From the NCBI GenBank assembly GCA_016704565.1, contig JADIZV010000001.1:1302001-1366000 (forward strand): a stretch of DNA of 64,000 bases. The letters run 5' to 3'. Below the pieces are notes generated by a model, which saw only the letters and a program-made list of their open reading frames with translations, was not told the DNA's origin and ran no database searches. Below, piece by piece: positions 56,609 to 64,000 of this stretch; position 1 is the stretch's first letter, and the number at the start of each line of letters is the position of its first letter. Source of the stretch: Candidatus Phosphoribacter baldrii. GTDB lineage: Bacteria > Actinomycetota > Actinomycetes > Actinomycetales > Dermatophilaceae. The position numbers and the translations under genes are program-made.

Positions 56609-57376
56609 TCACCGGCCGGCCGAGCGGATGAGCCGGTCGCGCAACGCTCTGGTATGCCGCCTGCTCACCTCGAGCGCGATGTCGTCGCCGAGGCTCACCT
56701 TGCATCGCCCACCCGCGACGGTGACCGCGGTGATGTGGCCGGTCGAGACGAGGGTCGAGCGGTGGATCCGCACGAATCCGTGCTCGCCCCAACGCTCTTC
56801 GAGGGCGTTGAGCGAGATCCGGACCAGGTGCGAACCCTTGTCTGTGTGCAGTCGCGCGTAGTCACCCTGAGCCTGGGCGTAGAGGATCTGACTGCGTTGG
56901 ACAAACGTCGTCACCCCACCGAGCTCGACGGGGATGGTCTCGTCGGCGGGGGCTTCCGGCGCGACAGGGCTCGACGTGCGGGTCTCCGCTCGCTGGGCCA
57001 CGACTCGACGAACGGCTTCGGCCAGACGCTCAGCCCGGACCGGCTTCATGACGTAGTCGGTCACCTCGAGCTCGAACGCGGCCACCGCATGCTCGTCGTA
57101 TGCCGTGACGAAGACGACCTGGGGCCGGTCGGCAAACCGGGCGAGCACCTTCGCAAGCGCCAGCCCGTCCAGGCCGGGCATCGAGATGTCGGTGAAGATG
57201 ACGTCGACCGGGTGGTGATCCAAGGCTTGGAGTGCCTCGGTTCCCGACCCCGCCGTGTGGATCTGCCCGATCCGGTCGTCCTTGCTGAGTAGCCACGCCA
57301 ACTCGGCGAGCGTCGGTGCCTCGTCATCGACGAGCAGCGCCCGCAGTGGCGGGGTCGACGACGGCGTCGTGCTCAT
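56609..57376 (-). CDS. LytTR-family response regulator
   Basis: The 255-residue regulator has a receiver domain with Asp17-Asp18, phospho-acceptor Asp63 (FTDISMPGLDG) and Lys in YVMKPV. A C-terminal LytTR DNA-binding domain (GDYARLHTDKGSHLVRISLN to VSRRHTRALRDRLIRSAGR) binds direct repeats. It lies 77 bases after the stop of the LytS-like kinase upstream. The start is ATG 57376. Confidence 0.92.
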   Translation of the reverse strand: MSTTPSSTPPLRALLVDDEAPTLAELAWLLSKDDRIGQIHTAGSGTEALQALDHHPVDVIFTDISMPGLDGLALAKVLARFADRPQVVFVTAYDEHAVAAFELEVTDYVMKPVRAERLAEAVRRVVAQRAETRTSSPVAPEAPADETIPVELGGVTTFVQRSQILYAQAQGDYARLHTDKGSHLVRISLNALEERWGEHGFVRIHRSTLVSTGHITAVTVAGGRCKVSLGDDIALEVSRRHTRALRDRLIRSAGR

Positions 57377-57453
57377 GAAGCCACAGAATAGGGCGACCCG
57401 GCGATGCGGCATACCCTCCGGCAGGGCCGCGTCGCGCCCGGCCGTGGACGCGG

Positions 57454-58653
57454 TCACGAGTCGGAGTGGACTCCGGGGGCGAACTTGGGGACGCGGAAGG
57501 TGACCTTGGTGCCTGCTCCGGGAGCGGTCTCGACGACGAGCCCGTATTCGTCGCCGAAGGCCTGGCGAAGGCGGGCGTCGACGTTGCCAAGCCCGACGCT
57601 GTTGCCCGACCCGCCGCCAGACAAGACCGCGCGGATCGTCTCGGGATCACTGCCCTCGCCGTCGTCCTCGATGGTGATCTCCGCAGTCGCCCCCACGTCC
57701 GCCGCCGAGATCGACACATGCCCGATCCCCGACTTGTGCTCGATGCCGTGACGAACGGCGTTCTCCACGAGCGGTTGGATCGCGAGGAACGGCACCGCGA
57801 CCGGCAACACTTCGGGGGCGATGGTCAACGAGACCACGAGCCGATCGCCGAAGCGGGCCTTCTCCAGCGCCAGATAGCGCTCGATGTTCTGCAGCTCGTC
57901 CCGCAGCGTCGTGTAGGCCCCGCCGCGGCGCAACGCATACCGCGTGAAGTCGGCGAACTCCAGCAACAGCTCGCGGGCCCGGTCAGGGTCGGTCCGCACG
58001 AACGACGCGATCGCGGCCAGGCAGTTGTAGATGAAGTGCGGCGAGATCTGCGCCCGCAGCGCCCGCAGCTCGGCCTCCATGACCCGCGTCCGTTGTCGCC
58101 CCAGCTCGGCCAGCTCGATCTGCGTCGAGATCCACCCGGCCAGCTCCTCCGTGGCCCGGACCAGCCCGGTCGAGGTGGTCCTCCCGTATGCCGCGAGCGC
58201 CGCCACCACTCGCTCGTCCGCCACGATCGGAGCGATGATCCCCGAGCGGATCGAGCAGTCGGGGTCCGAGCAGGTGATCTGCTCCGAGGTGAGCACGAGC
58301 GTGCGACCCGAGCTGAGCACCTGCTCGGCGTGGGCGTGGACGTCCCGGCGGTGGTGCGAACCCGCGCCGTCCCAGGCGAGCGTGGCATTGGTGTCAGTGA
58401 TGGCGACCGCGGTCGAGCCGAGCATCGAGCGCAGGTGCCGGGTCGCCCGAGTGGCGCCCTCAGGCGTGAGGCCGTCGCGCAACGACCGGGTGGCGAGCGA
58501 CGCGGTATGCAAGGTCTCATAGGTCGCCCGGTCGACCGGGTCGACGAACCGGCGGCGCCGGACCAGGCGCAGCACGACGACCCCGAGCAGGAGGGCCGCG
58601 AACAGCCCAGCAGCGACCAGACCGATCTCGCCGGGGGTGGGCAGCGCGGGCAT
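57454..58653 (-). CDS. LytS-like sensor histidine kinase
   Basis: The 399-residue kinase has one N-terminal membrane anchor (11-31), a GAF-like sensor region (about 45-180) with a CSDPDCSIRSG cysteine pair that might bind metal or sense redox, the His_kinase box with His206 (ISPHFIYNCLAAI) and an HATPase domain (VENAVRHGIEH; VGLGNVDARLRQAFG). With the LytTR regulator it probably controls the adjacent symporter. The signal is unknown. Confidence 0.9.
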   Translation of the reverse strand: MPALPTPGEIGLVAAGLFAALLLGVVVLRLVRRRRFVDPVDRATYETLHTASLATRSLRDGLTPEGATRATRHLRSMLGSTAVAITDTNATLAWDGAGSHHRRDVHAHAEQVLSSGRTLVLTSEQITCSDPDCSIRSGIIAPIVADERVVAALAAYGRTTSTGLVRATEELAGWISTQIELAELGRQRTRVMEAELRALRAQISPHFIYNCLAAIASFVRTDPDRARELLLEFADFTRYALRRGGAYTTLRDELQNIERYLALEKARFGDRLVVSLTIAPEVLPVAVPFLAIQPLVENAVRHGIEHKSGIGHVSISAADVGATAEITIEDDGEGSDPETIRAVLSGGGSGNSVGLGNVDARLRQAFGDEYGLVVETAPGAGTKVTFRVPKFAPGVHSDS

Positions 58654-58740
58654 GAGGTCACTGTATGAGGCCGGATGCCTCAGGGTGAGTCGGCGGGGCG
58701 GACTGGGGCGAGCGGTTCCGGGGAAGGTGGGCGGACGGCA

Positions 58741-58746
58741 TACGCT
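58741..58746 (+). promoter_or_regulatory. Probable -10 box TACGCT, leaderless start
   Basis: TACGCT ends seven bases before the GTG at 58754 and overlaps a CGGCATAC copy (58737-58744). Confidence 0.4.
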
Positions 58747-58753
58747 GCCGTTC

Positions 58754-59596
58754 GTGACCGACGCCCGTGCTGCCGTGCTCACCCTGCTGGACCTCGACGG
58801 CGTCCGCGAGGCGGTCGACGCCGCCCGTGACGCCTGCACCCAACTGCGCTGGCACGAGGCCCTGCGTCGGCGGATTCCCGAGGCGTCTGCCGAGTCGCGG
58901 GTGCGGGGCGCGCGGGCAAGCGCGTTCCTCGACGGCGCCGAGCTGCCGGTCGACCTGGTGCGCGATCTCGTGCGCGGTGCGCGGCCCTGGCCCGAGCACC
59001 TGGACCCGGTCGAGGAGGTGCTCCGCGGCGCGATCCAGGCCACGGCCGAGACCGAGCACGTGCGGGGGCTGCTGGTGCGCTCGCCGGCGCAGGCCCTCGC
59101 CCGGCTGCACGTGGCCGCCGCGTCGGGGATGCTCCCCGCCGAGCAGGTGGGTCGCCCGCGCCGCGACGGTGAGTCCTCGCGCGAGTTCGTCGATCTCGGT
59201 ATGCCGCCCGCCCCCGCCGACATCCCCGCTCGCCTTGCCGGGGTGGGCGAGCTGATCGGCCTGGCCGGGGAGGTGCCGGTGGTCGTGGCCGCGGCGTTGG
59301 TCCACGCCGAGCTGGCGGTGGTGCGGCCGTTCGTGCGGGGCAACGGGCTGGTCGCCCGGGCCGCGGAGCGAGCGCTGATCGCTGCCGCTGGCCTGGACCC
59401 GACGGGTGTCGCGGTGCCCGAAGCGGGGTGGCTCGCGGGGGGCGGGACGGCCTACCTGGGGGCGCTCACGGCATACGCCTCGGGGACTCCGCAGGGGGTG
59501 GGACTGTGGTTGCGGCAGGCCGCGGAGGCGATGACGCGGGCCGCGAGCGAGGGAGTTCGGGTGGCTGATGCGGTGCGGATCGGACGGCTCGGTTGA
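58754..59596 (+). CDS. Degenerate Fic-fold protein at the Tad locus
   Basis: The 280-residue protein has a helical layout and a block RPFVRGNGLVAR (191-202) that lines up with the Fic motif HPFxDGNGRxxR, but the catalytic His is Arg191, the acidic residue is Arg and the last motif Arg is Leu. An N-terminal SAFLDG (56-61) mirrors the inhibitory SxxxEG. It cannot be a normal AMP transferase. Relatives in actinobacteria, sometimes labelled oxidoreductase, sit at the same spot before ssd/tad, as far as I recall. The start is GTG 58754 (VTDARAAVLTLLDLDG). Confidence 0.7.
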   Translation: MTDARAAVLTLLDLDGVREAVDAARDACTQLRWHEALRRRIPEASAESRVRGARASAFLDGAELPVDLVRDLVRGARPWPEHLDPVEEVLRGAIQATAETEHVRGLLVRSPAQALARLHVAAASGMLPAEQVGRPRRDGESSREFVDLGMPPAPADIPARLAGVGELIGLAGEVPVVVAAALVHAELAVVRPFVRGNGLVARAAERALIAAAGLDPTGVAVPEAGWLAGGGTAYLGALTAYASGTPQGVGLWLRQAAEAMTRAASEGVRVADAVRIGRLG

Positions 59597-59729
59597 CTCG
59601 TGGAGGGCGGCACCCGTCGCTTTCGTGAGCGGTTCGTAAGGACGGTCCCCGGAGACGGGCGGGTGTCCGTTTGAGCCGCGTGGCTGGTGGGAAAAACGTC
59701 TCTGACGGACAGTTTGCCTTTCCGGCCTC

Positions 59730-59850
59730 CAACCCCGAGAATGGGTTTGCTCCCCTTCGGGGTTGAGCGGGTGCGCACTGGCCCCTCCCCCCCGGTGCCA
59801 GCGCGCCAGACGGCCCCCGTTGTCCCCCCAGCGGGGGCCGTCGCATGTCC
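59730..59850 (+). ncRNA. 6C RNA
   Basis: Two hairpins with C-rich loops define this actinobacterial sRNA. The first stem (about 59774-59782 with 59797-59805) holds a run of seven C. The second is a perfect 11-bp stem (59809-59819 with 59832-59842) whose loop has exactly six C. In M. tuberculosis the 6C/B11 RNA is also directly next to ssd. The 5' end is not defined; the second hairpin may be the terminator. No gene is seen in the rest of 59597-60014. Confidence 0.8.
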
Positions 59851-60014
59851 GCCTGGCTACTCGCGCAACGGAACTCAAGACGGTCGGCCACGATTCCAGA
59901 GCTGGGTGGTCGGTGAGTGGATCTTTGTCCACATCCCCGTGGTCGGTTGTCCCACTGTCCACAGGGTGGTGATGACCGGGTGACGGCGGTGGGGTGGCCC
60001 GCGACCCTGGAGCC

Positions 60015-60824
60015 ATGGACCGACCACCGACACCTAGCCCCCGGGGGCGCTTGCTGGCCATCGTCGGGGCATCCGGGGGTTGCGGCGCCTCCACGCTCGC
60101 GGCCGCGACGGCCCGGTATGCCGCCGAGACCGGTCGCTCGGTGGTCCTCGTTGACGGTGCGGCCGGGGGAGCGGGGCTTGACGTCGTCCTCGGGATCGAG
60201 CATGTGGCCGGGGTTCGGTGGCCCGACCTGGTGGGATGTCGCGGGGTGGTTGACGGTCCCGGGTTGATCGCCCGTATGCCGCGCTCCGGGCCGGTTGCTG
60301 TCCTGGCCCACTGCCGGGAGTCTCCGCTTGCGGTCGGGGCTGCTGCGGTGCGCGGGGTGGTGGCCGGGCTGGTCGCCGCTGTCGACCTCGTCGTGGTGGA
60401 CGCGCCTCGATCCTGGTCGTTGTCGTCGGTGTCGTCGTTGTCGTCGGTGGGGTCGGTGTCGTCGGTGGCGCCGGCCCCCAGCGGGTCGCAGGCGCCGGGC
60501 GGGGTCCAGGCCGATCTCGCCGTGGTGGTCGCCGGCACCGGCGTCGTCGAGTTGGCGGCGCTGGCTGCGACGGCGCCGCGGGTTGCGCGTCATGTCCCGC
60601 AGACTCACCTGGTGTTGCGGGGTCGGCGGGTGTCCCGTGCCCTGGTGGACGATGTCGAGGCCGCGTTGGATCTCCCCGTGCTCGGTGTCCTGGGCGAGGA
60701 CCCACAGGTCGCCCGGGACGTGGCACACGGCATACCCCCGGGTGGGTCCCGCGGCCCGGTGGCCGATCTGGCGCGGCTGGTCATCGAGGCGCTGGACGAC
60801 GAACCCGGCCAGGTGGCGTCGTGA
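60015..60824 (+). CDS. ssd: Ssd/CpaE-like septum-site/Tad ATPase
   Basis: The 269-residue MinD/CpaE-family protein has a degenerate P-loop, GASGGCGAST, lacking the Walker lysine, followed by VVLVDGAAGGAGLDVVLGIE. A low-complexity insert (SSVSSLSSVGSVSSV, about residues 137-151) is encoded by TCG-rich repeats. Rv3660c (Ssd) affects septum placement, and the gene always leads the Tad operon in this group. It overlaps tadA by GTGA. Confidence 0.88.
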   Translation: MDRPPTPSPRGRLLAIVGASGGCGASTLAAATARYAAETGRSVVLVDGAAGGAGLDVVLGIEHVAGVRWPDLVGCRGVVDGPGLIARMPRSGPVAVLAHCRESPLAVGAAAVRGVVAGLVAAVDLVVVDAPRSWSLSSVSSLSSVGSVSSVAPAPSGSQAPGGVQADLAVVVAGTGVVELAALAATAPRVARHVPQTHLVLRGRRVSRALVDDVEAALDLPVLGVLGEDPQVARDVAHGIPPGGSRGPVADLARLVIEALDDEPGQVAS

Positions 60825-61915
60825 CGGCCCTGGACGCGCAGGTGTGGGAGCAGATCCGGGCGGGTCGGGCTCCTGACCCGGACGTGGTCGCCGAGGTTGC
60901 CCGATCGGAGCGGGCCGTCCTCGGAGACGTGGGCGCGGCCACGGTGCAGGGTCGCCTGTCCGCCGCGGTGCTCGGAGCCGGGCCCTTGGAGGCGGTGTTG
61001 GCCGATCCCGCCGTCACCGATATCGCCGTTAACGGCGACGGTCGGGTCTGGGTGGACCGAGGCGCCGGGATGGAGGCGGTGCCCATGACACTCGGTCCGG
61101 TGGGCCAGCGGCGAGCCTTGGCGGTGCGTCTGGCGGCACTGGCCGGTCGACGCCTGGATGACGCCGCGGCATACGTCGACGCCGTCCTGCCCGGTGGTGT
61201 CCGGCTGCATGCGATCCTGCCGCCGCTCGTCGCTGAGGGGCCGCACCTCACCCTGCGGGTCCCCGCGCGGACGCCGTTGCGGTTCGACGACTTGGTGGCG
61301 GCGGGGAGCGTTCCGGCGGGGTGGGAGGGTGTGTTGCGTCGGTTGGTGAGCCGACGGGTGTCGTTCCTCGTCAGCGGCGGCACCGGGGCGGGCAAGACGA
61401 CGATGCTGGCGGCCCTTTTGGGTCTCGCTGATCCTCGGGAGCGGATCCTCGTCGTCGAGGATGTGCGGGAGCTGGCGGTCGGTCACCCGCACGTGGTGCA
61501 TCTGGAGGGACGCTCGCCCAACGTCGAAGGCGTCGGCGAGGTCACCATGGTGACCTTGCTGCGTCAGGCCTTGCGGATGCGGCCGGATCGGATCGTCGTC
61601 GGCGAGGTGCGCGGGGCCGAGGTCCGTGAGCTGTTGGCAGCGCTCAACACCGGGCATGAGGGTGGGGCCGGGACGGTCCACGCCAATGCCGCCGGTGACC
61701 TGGTCGCTCGGCTCGAAGCTCTCGGAGCGCTGGCCGGGATGTCGCTTCCTGCCGTCCACGCCCAGCTGGCGAGCGCGGTGTCCGTCGTGGTTCATATGCG
61801 CCGCAACGGTGTTGGTCGCTGCGTCGACGCGATTGGGGTCGTCATGGGGGTTGCCGGGGCGCGTCCGGTTGTGGTGCCGGTGTTGGAGCATCATGGCGTC
61901 GGGAGCAGGCGGTGA
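60821..61915 (+). CDS. tadA: Tad pilus assembly ATPase TadA (C-terminus probably frameshifted)
   Basis: The secretion ATPase has Walker A GGTGAGKTT (186-194), the Asp box VVEDVRELAVGHPHVVHLEG, Walker B RIVVGEVRG and the His box TGHEGGAGTVHANAAGD. It powers Tad pilus assembly. The called frame ends at 61915 in a GGTGAC repeat. A different frame continues through the repeat as GVGEVAWDASAAAGAAVV to DVLP and stops at 62060 in an ATGA overlap with tadB, so the native protein probably ends there and one base is shifted near 61880-61912. Confidence 0.88.
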   Translation: MTALDAQVWEQIRAGRAPDPDVVAEVARSERAVLGDVGAATVQGRLSAAVLGAGPLEAVLADPAVTDIAVNGDGRVWVDRGAGMEAVPMTLGPVGQRRALAVRLAALAGRRLDDAAAYVDAVLPGGVRLHAILPPLVAEGPHLTLRVPARTPLRFDDLVAAGSVPAGWEGVLRRLVSRRVSFLVSGGTGAGKTTMLAALLGLADPRERILVVEDVRELAVGHPHVVHLEGRSPNVEGVGEVTMVTLLRQALRMRPDRIVVGEVRGAEVRELLAALNTGHEGGAGTVHANAAGDLVARLEALGALAGMSLPAVHAQLASAVSVVVHMRRNGVGRCVDAIGVVMGVAGARPVVVPVLEHHGVGSRR

Positions 61916-61940
61916 CGGTGACGGTGACGGTGACCGTGAC
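61911..61940 (+). repeat. Five GGTGAC hexamer repeats at the tadA end
   Basis: GGTGAC occurs four times in a row and then once as CGTGAC. It includes the TGA that ends the called tadA frame. In the shifted frame it codes for (Gly-Asp)n. Confidence 0.9.
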
Positions 61941-62056
61941 GGTGTGGGCGAGGTGGCCTGGGACGCGTCGGCGGCGGCAGGTGCTGCGGTTGTCGGATGT
62001 GATCGCGTGGCCGGTCGGGCTCGGCTGGCGGCGCTGGTCGGGTCGGATGTCCTTCC

Positions 62057-62890
62057 ATGAGCGGCGTTGCTCCTGATGCCAGCGCATGGGTGGTCGGGCT
62101 GCTGTTGGCGTGTGCGGTCCTGCTCTCCGGCAGGGAAAGGACTGCGCTTCCGATGGGGCGGGAAGGGCGCGGGTGGCGCCCCGCTGGCTCGGCCCGGCCG
62201 GGAAGCGTGGGTGGTGGTTTTGCGCCCGGTCGCCGACCTTCCTGGCTCGGTGGGGCGCGGCGGCGTGAGCGTCGGCGTTCGGCAAGCGTGGCGCTTCTGT
62301 GCGAAGCACTGGACCTGTGCGTGGCCGGCCTCCGAGCCGGGTTGTCGTTATCGGCCGTGCTGCAGCTCGTGGAACGGGAGGTCGACGACGCCCGCGAGGT
62401 CAATGGCAGGGTCGGACATCGTCGCAGTGGCGACGTCGGCGGAGGCGCTACTGACGGAGGCGCTACCGGCGGAGGCGCTCCTGGGGACGTCCTCGCGCTG
62501 CTGCGCGGGCAGCCAGGCGACTGGCCGTCGGACCCGGCACTTGGGCCAGCGGCGGCCGTCATCAGTCAGGCTCGCGAGCTGTCGCAGTCGGCTGGGGTTC
62601 CGCTGGCGGACTCGTGGGAGGCCGCAGCCGGTCTGCTTCGGGAGCACGAGGCCGTGCGGCGTCGCGTCGCCGTCGCGCTGGCCGGGCCCCGCGCGACGAT
62701 GCGCATCCTCACCCTGTTGCCTCTGGCCGGGCCGCTCGTGGGTGCGGTCTTCGCGGTCGACCCCTGGCGGATGTATGCCGGGTCACCCATCGCCATCGGC
62801 TGTCTCGGGCTTGGGTTGGCGCTGCTCGGGATCGGTCGCTGGTGGTGCAGCTTGTTGATCCGTCGCCTCGGCCTCGCGGCCGTGACGTGA
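62057..62890 (+). CDS. tadB: Tad pilus membrane protein TadB
   Basis: The 277-residue inner-membrane protein has a first helix at 9-24, a T2SSF-like cytoplasmic domain (ALDLCVAGLRAGLSLSAVLQ; DSWEAAAGLLREHEAVRRRV) and C-terminal helices (about 216-262). A Gly/Ala/Thr insert near residues 125-145 has GGATDGGATGGGAPG repeats. It forms the pilus platform with TadC. The start ATG overlaps the stop of the shifted tadA frame. Confidence 0.85.
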   Translation: MSGVAPDASAWVVGLLLACAVLLSGRERTALPMGREGRGWRPAGSARPGSVGGGFAPGRRPSWLGGARRRERRRSASVALLCEALDLCVAGLRAGLSLSAVLQLVEREVDDAREVNGRVGHRRSGDVGGGATDGGATGGGAPGDVLALLRGQPGDWPSDPALGPAAAVISQARELSQSAGVPLADSWEAAAGLLREHEAVRRRVAVALAGPRATMRILTLLPLAGPLVGAVFAVDPWRMYAGSPIAIGCLGLGLALLGIGRWWCSLLIRRLGLAAVT

Positions 62891-63483
62891 TGCCGCCCGA
62901 GTTGGCTGGCCAGGGATGGGCCGTCGGGGCTCTGCTCGCTGCCGCCGTCCTGCTGTGGCCGACCCGGGCCAGGTCAGCCGTCGTCCCGCGGGACGGTCCG
63001 GGCGCCGAGGCTGGCAACCCGGAGACCGAGGGGGACGGCATACCGGATCGGCTGGGCGGGGCAGACGTGGCGGCGGCGCTGGAGTTCTTGGCCCTCGTGC
63101 TGGCCGCCGGGGGCGGTCTGGTCGACGCGGTCGAGGCGGTGGCGCGCACGTCGCAGGGAGCGGTGCGAGCCCACCTCACCACGGTGGCGACTGCCGTGCG
63201 GTGGGGTATGCCGTGGTCGGTCGCCTGGGGTGCCGTCGGGCCCGACTGGGCGCGCGCTCGCAGGGCGATGGCACTTGCCGACGCCGCGGGTGCGGCACCG
63301 TCGCTGGCGTTACGGCGCGCTGCGGCCCAGGTGCGGGCCGATCAGTTGCAGCAGCTTGAGCTCGCGGCGGCCAGGCTCGGAGTGGCAATCGTGCTGCCGC
63401 TCGGGTTGGCGTTCCTTCCGGCCTTCGTGCTGCTGACGGTCGTGCCACTCGTCATTGCTATCGCCGCTGATGTGTGGGCCTGA
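62890..63483 (+). CDS. tadC: Tad pilus membrane protein TadC
   Basis: The 197-residue T2SSF-family platform protein has a helix at 8-24, a cytoplasmic domain (ALEFLALVLAAGGGLVDAVE then AMALADAAGAAPSLALRRAA) and C-terminal helices ending VLPLGLAFLPAFVLLTVVPL. The ATG overlaps the tadB stop by one base; GTG 62887 is an alternative. Pilin and TadE/F-like genes usually follow on this strand, but here the next gene is on the opposite strand. Confidence 0.86.
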   Translation: MPPELAGQGWAVGALLAAAVLLWPTRARSAVVPRDGPGAEAGNPETEGDGIPDRLGGADVAAALEFLALVLAAGGGLVDAVEAVARTSQGAVRAHLTTVATAVRWGMPWSVAWGAVGPDWARARRAMALADAAGAAPSLALRRAAAQVRADQLQQLELAAARLGVAIVLPLGLAFLPAFVLLTVVPLVIAIAADVWA

Positions 63484-64000
63484 GCGACCAACTCGGGCTG
63501 GACGCAGGACAAGGTGGTGAAGCCTCCGGAGACGTTGGCGCTCGGGATGTCGGCGCCCGCCAGGGTGCGGTGGGCGAGGTAGGACCGGAAGCCCGAGGCG
63601 CAGTGGACGACGATTGGGCGACCGGCGGCGGCCGCGCGGATCTGGTCCAGCGCCCCGGCGACCTGCGGCTGGGGGACGAGCAGGGCTCCCTCGACGTGGC
63701 CATTCGCCCATTCGTCGGGGTTACGCACGTCGAGGACCAAGGTCGCCTGTGGGTCCAGCGGCTCTACCGGGTCGTGTTGGGTCAGTCGGCCGGACCGGAC
63801 GTTGTCGGCGATCATCCCGAGCATCATCACTGGGTCTTTCGCGGCCCCGAACGGCGGGGCGTAGGTGAGGTCGAGGTCGACCAGGTCGTCCACCGACAGC
63901 CCACCCCGGGCGGCCGTCGCGATGACGTCGATGCGCTTGTCGATGCCCGCGCGCCCGGCTCCTTGGGCGCCGAGGATGCGACCGTCGGCGTCGAAGTGCA
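63342..64000 (-). CDS. CoA-disulfide-reductase-like oxidoreductase with rhodanese domain, partial
   Basis: Only the C-terminal part is in the window; the gene starts beyond 64000. It shows the dimerisation part of an FAD disulfide oxidoreductase (GAQGAGRAGIDKRIDVIATA, then LDLTYAPPFGAAKDPVMMLG), fused to a rhodanese domain with active cysteine in VVHCASGFRSYLAHRTL. This matches CoA-disulfide reductase/polysulfide enzymes. The called frame continues about 45 residues past the usual end and overlaps tadC by 142 bases, so the true stop may have been lost. Confidence 0.8.
   Translation of the reverse strand, partial: HFDADGRILGAQGAGRAGIDKRIDVIATAARGGLSVDDLVDLDLTYAPPFGAAKDPVMMLGMIADNVRSGRLTQHDPVEPLDPQATLVLDVRNPDEWANGHVEGALLVPQPQVAGALDQIRAAAAGRPIVVHCASGFRSYLAHRTLAGADIPSANVSGGFTTLSCVQPELVAQAHTSAAIAMTSGTTVSSTKAGRNANPSGSTIATPSLAAASSSCCN

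Overview
The window is very GC-rich chromosomal DNA from an actinobacterium. GTG starts, ATGA/GTGA stop-start overlaps and many start codons placed 6-8 bases after a TAnnnT box all fit. Gene order from about 28 to 64 kb follows the Mycobacterium tuberculosis Rv3657c-Rv3682 neighbourhood (ponA2, whiB4, two ArsA-like ATPases, RidA, metallo-beta-lactamase fold protein, crp, nth, NUDIX CoA hydrolase, marP, ephE, holin-like protein, acs, ssd, tadABC). The left end resembles Rv0862c-Rv0889c (helicase-associated protein, cold-shock protein, DUF3027, serC, citrate synthase). Protein style suggests a member of Micrococcales, perhaps Intrasporangiaceae; that placement is inference.

Layout. 1-7.4 kb: helicase-associated protein (cut by the left edge), DUF2461, cold-shock protein, DUF3027, a Fic enzyme behind an AT-rich palindrome, two membrane proteins and a purine permease. 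7.4-10.2 kb: an IS1634-type element flanked by a 227-bp direct duplication, next to a secreted FTP/PepSY protein that looks like a protease propeptide without its protease. 10.3-13.7 kb: an MFS exporter, a tiny membrane protein and a type II restriction-modification pair. 13.8-25.8 kb: serC, a Gly/Pro-rich protein, citrate synthase, pdxH, a second MFS exporter, an acetyltransferase, photolyase, ideR, a cyclic-di-AMP riboswitch with a frameshifted NlpC/P60 gene, and a LysR regulator. 25.8-35.9 kb: DUF222/HNH protein, tRNA-Arg(CCU), YqeY, PonA2, WhiB, ArsA-like ATPases, frameshifted RidA, NUDIX and MBL proteins. 35.9-39.2 kb: a poly-G tract, tandem 22-bp repeats, an AAA-DUF4143 ATPase, DUF4261 and Crp. 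39.3-46.2 kb: nth, NUDIX CoA hydrolase, marP, an epoxide-hydrolase-like protein, holin-like protein, nhaA, nrtR and an FMN reductase. 46.5-58.7 kb: an acetate module (acs, ActP-type symporter with DUF485, a second symporter, and a LytS/LytTR two-component system), interrupted by trpS with a Trp leader peptide and a membrane-anchored M16-like protein. 58.7-64 kb: a degenerate Fic protein, a 6C RNA, ssd and tadABC, and a CoA-disulfide-reductase-like gene cut by the right edge.

The strongest unexplained signal is a non-palindromic 8-mer, GTATGCCG (reverse CGGCATAC). My hand scan found roughly 100 copies, about one per 0.6-0.7 kb, in genes and between genes, on both strands. It often appears as inverted pairs inside intergenic hairpins. 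It is absent from the IS interior and from the restriction-modification genes. This resembles the DNA uptake sequences of Neisseriaceae, and a Tad pilus locus (the machinery needed for competence in Micrococcus luteus) lies in the same window. The uptake role is a hypothesis.

Four genes or gene ends look shifted by single bases (nlpC/P60, ridA, tadA, the ponA2/yqeY tails), and there is a 135-base G-dominated tract. Either this is a draft with local sequence errors, or several genes have recently decayed.
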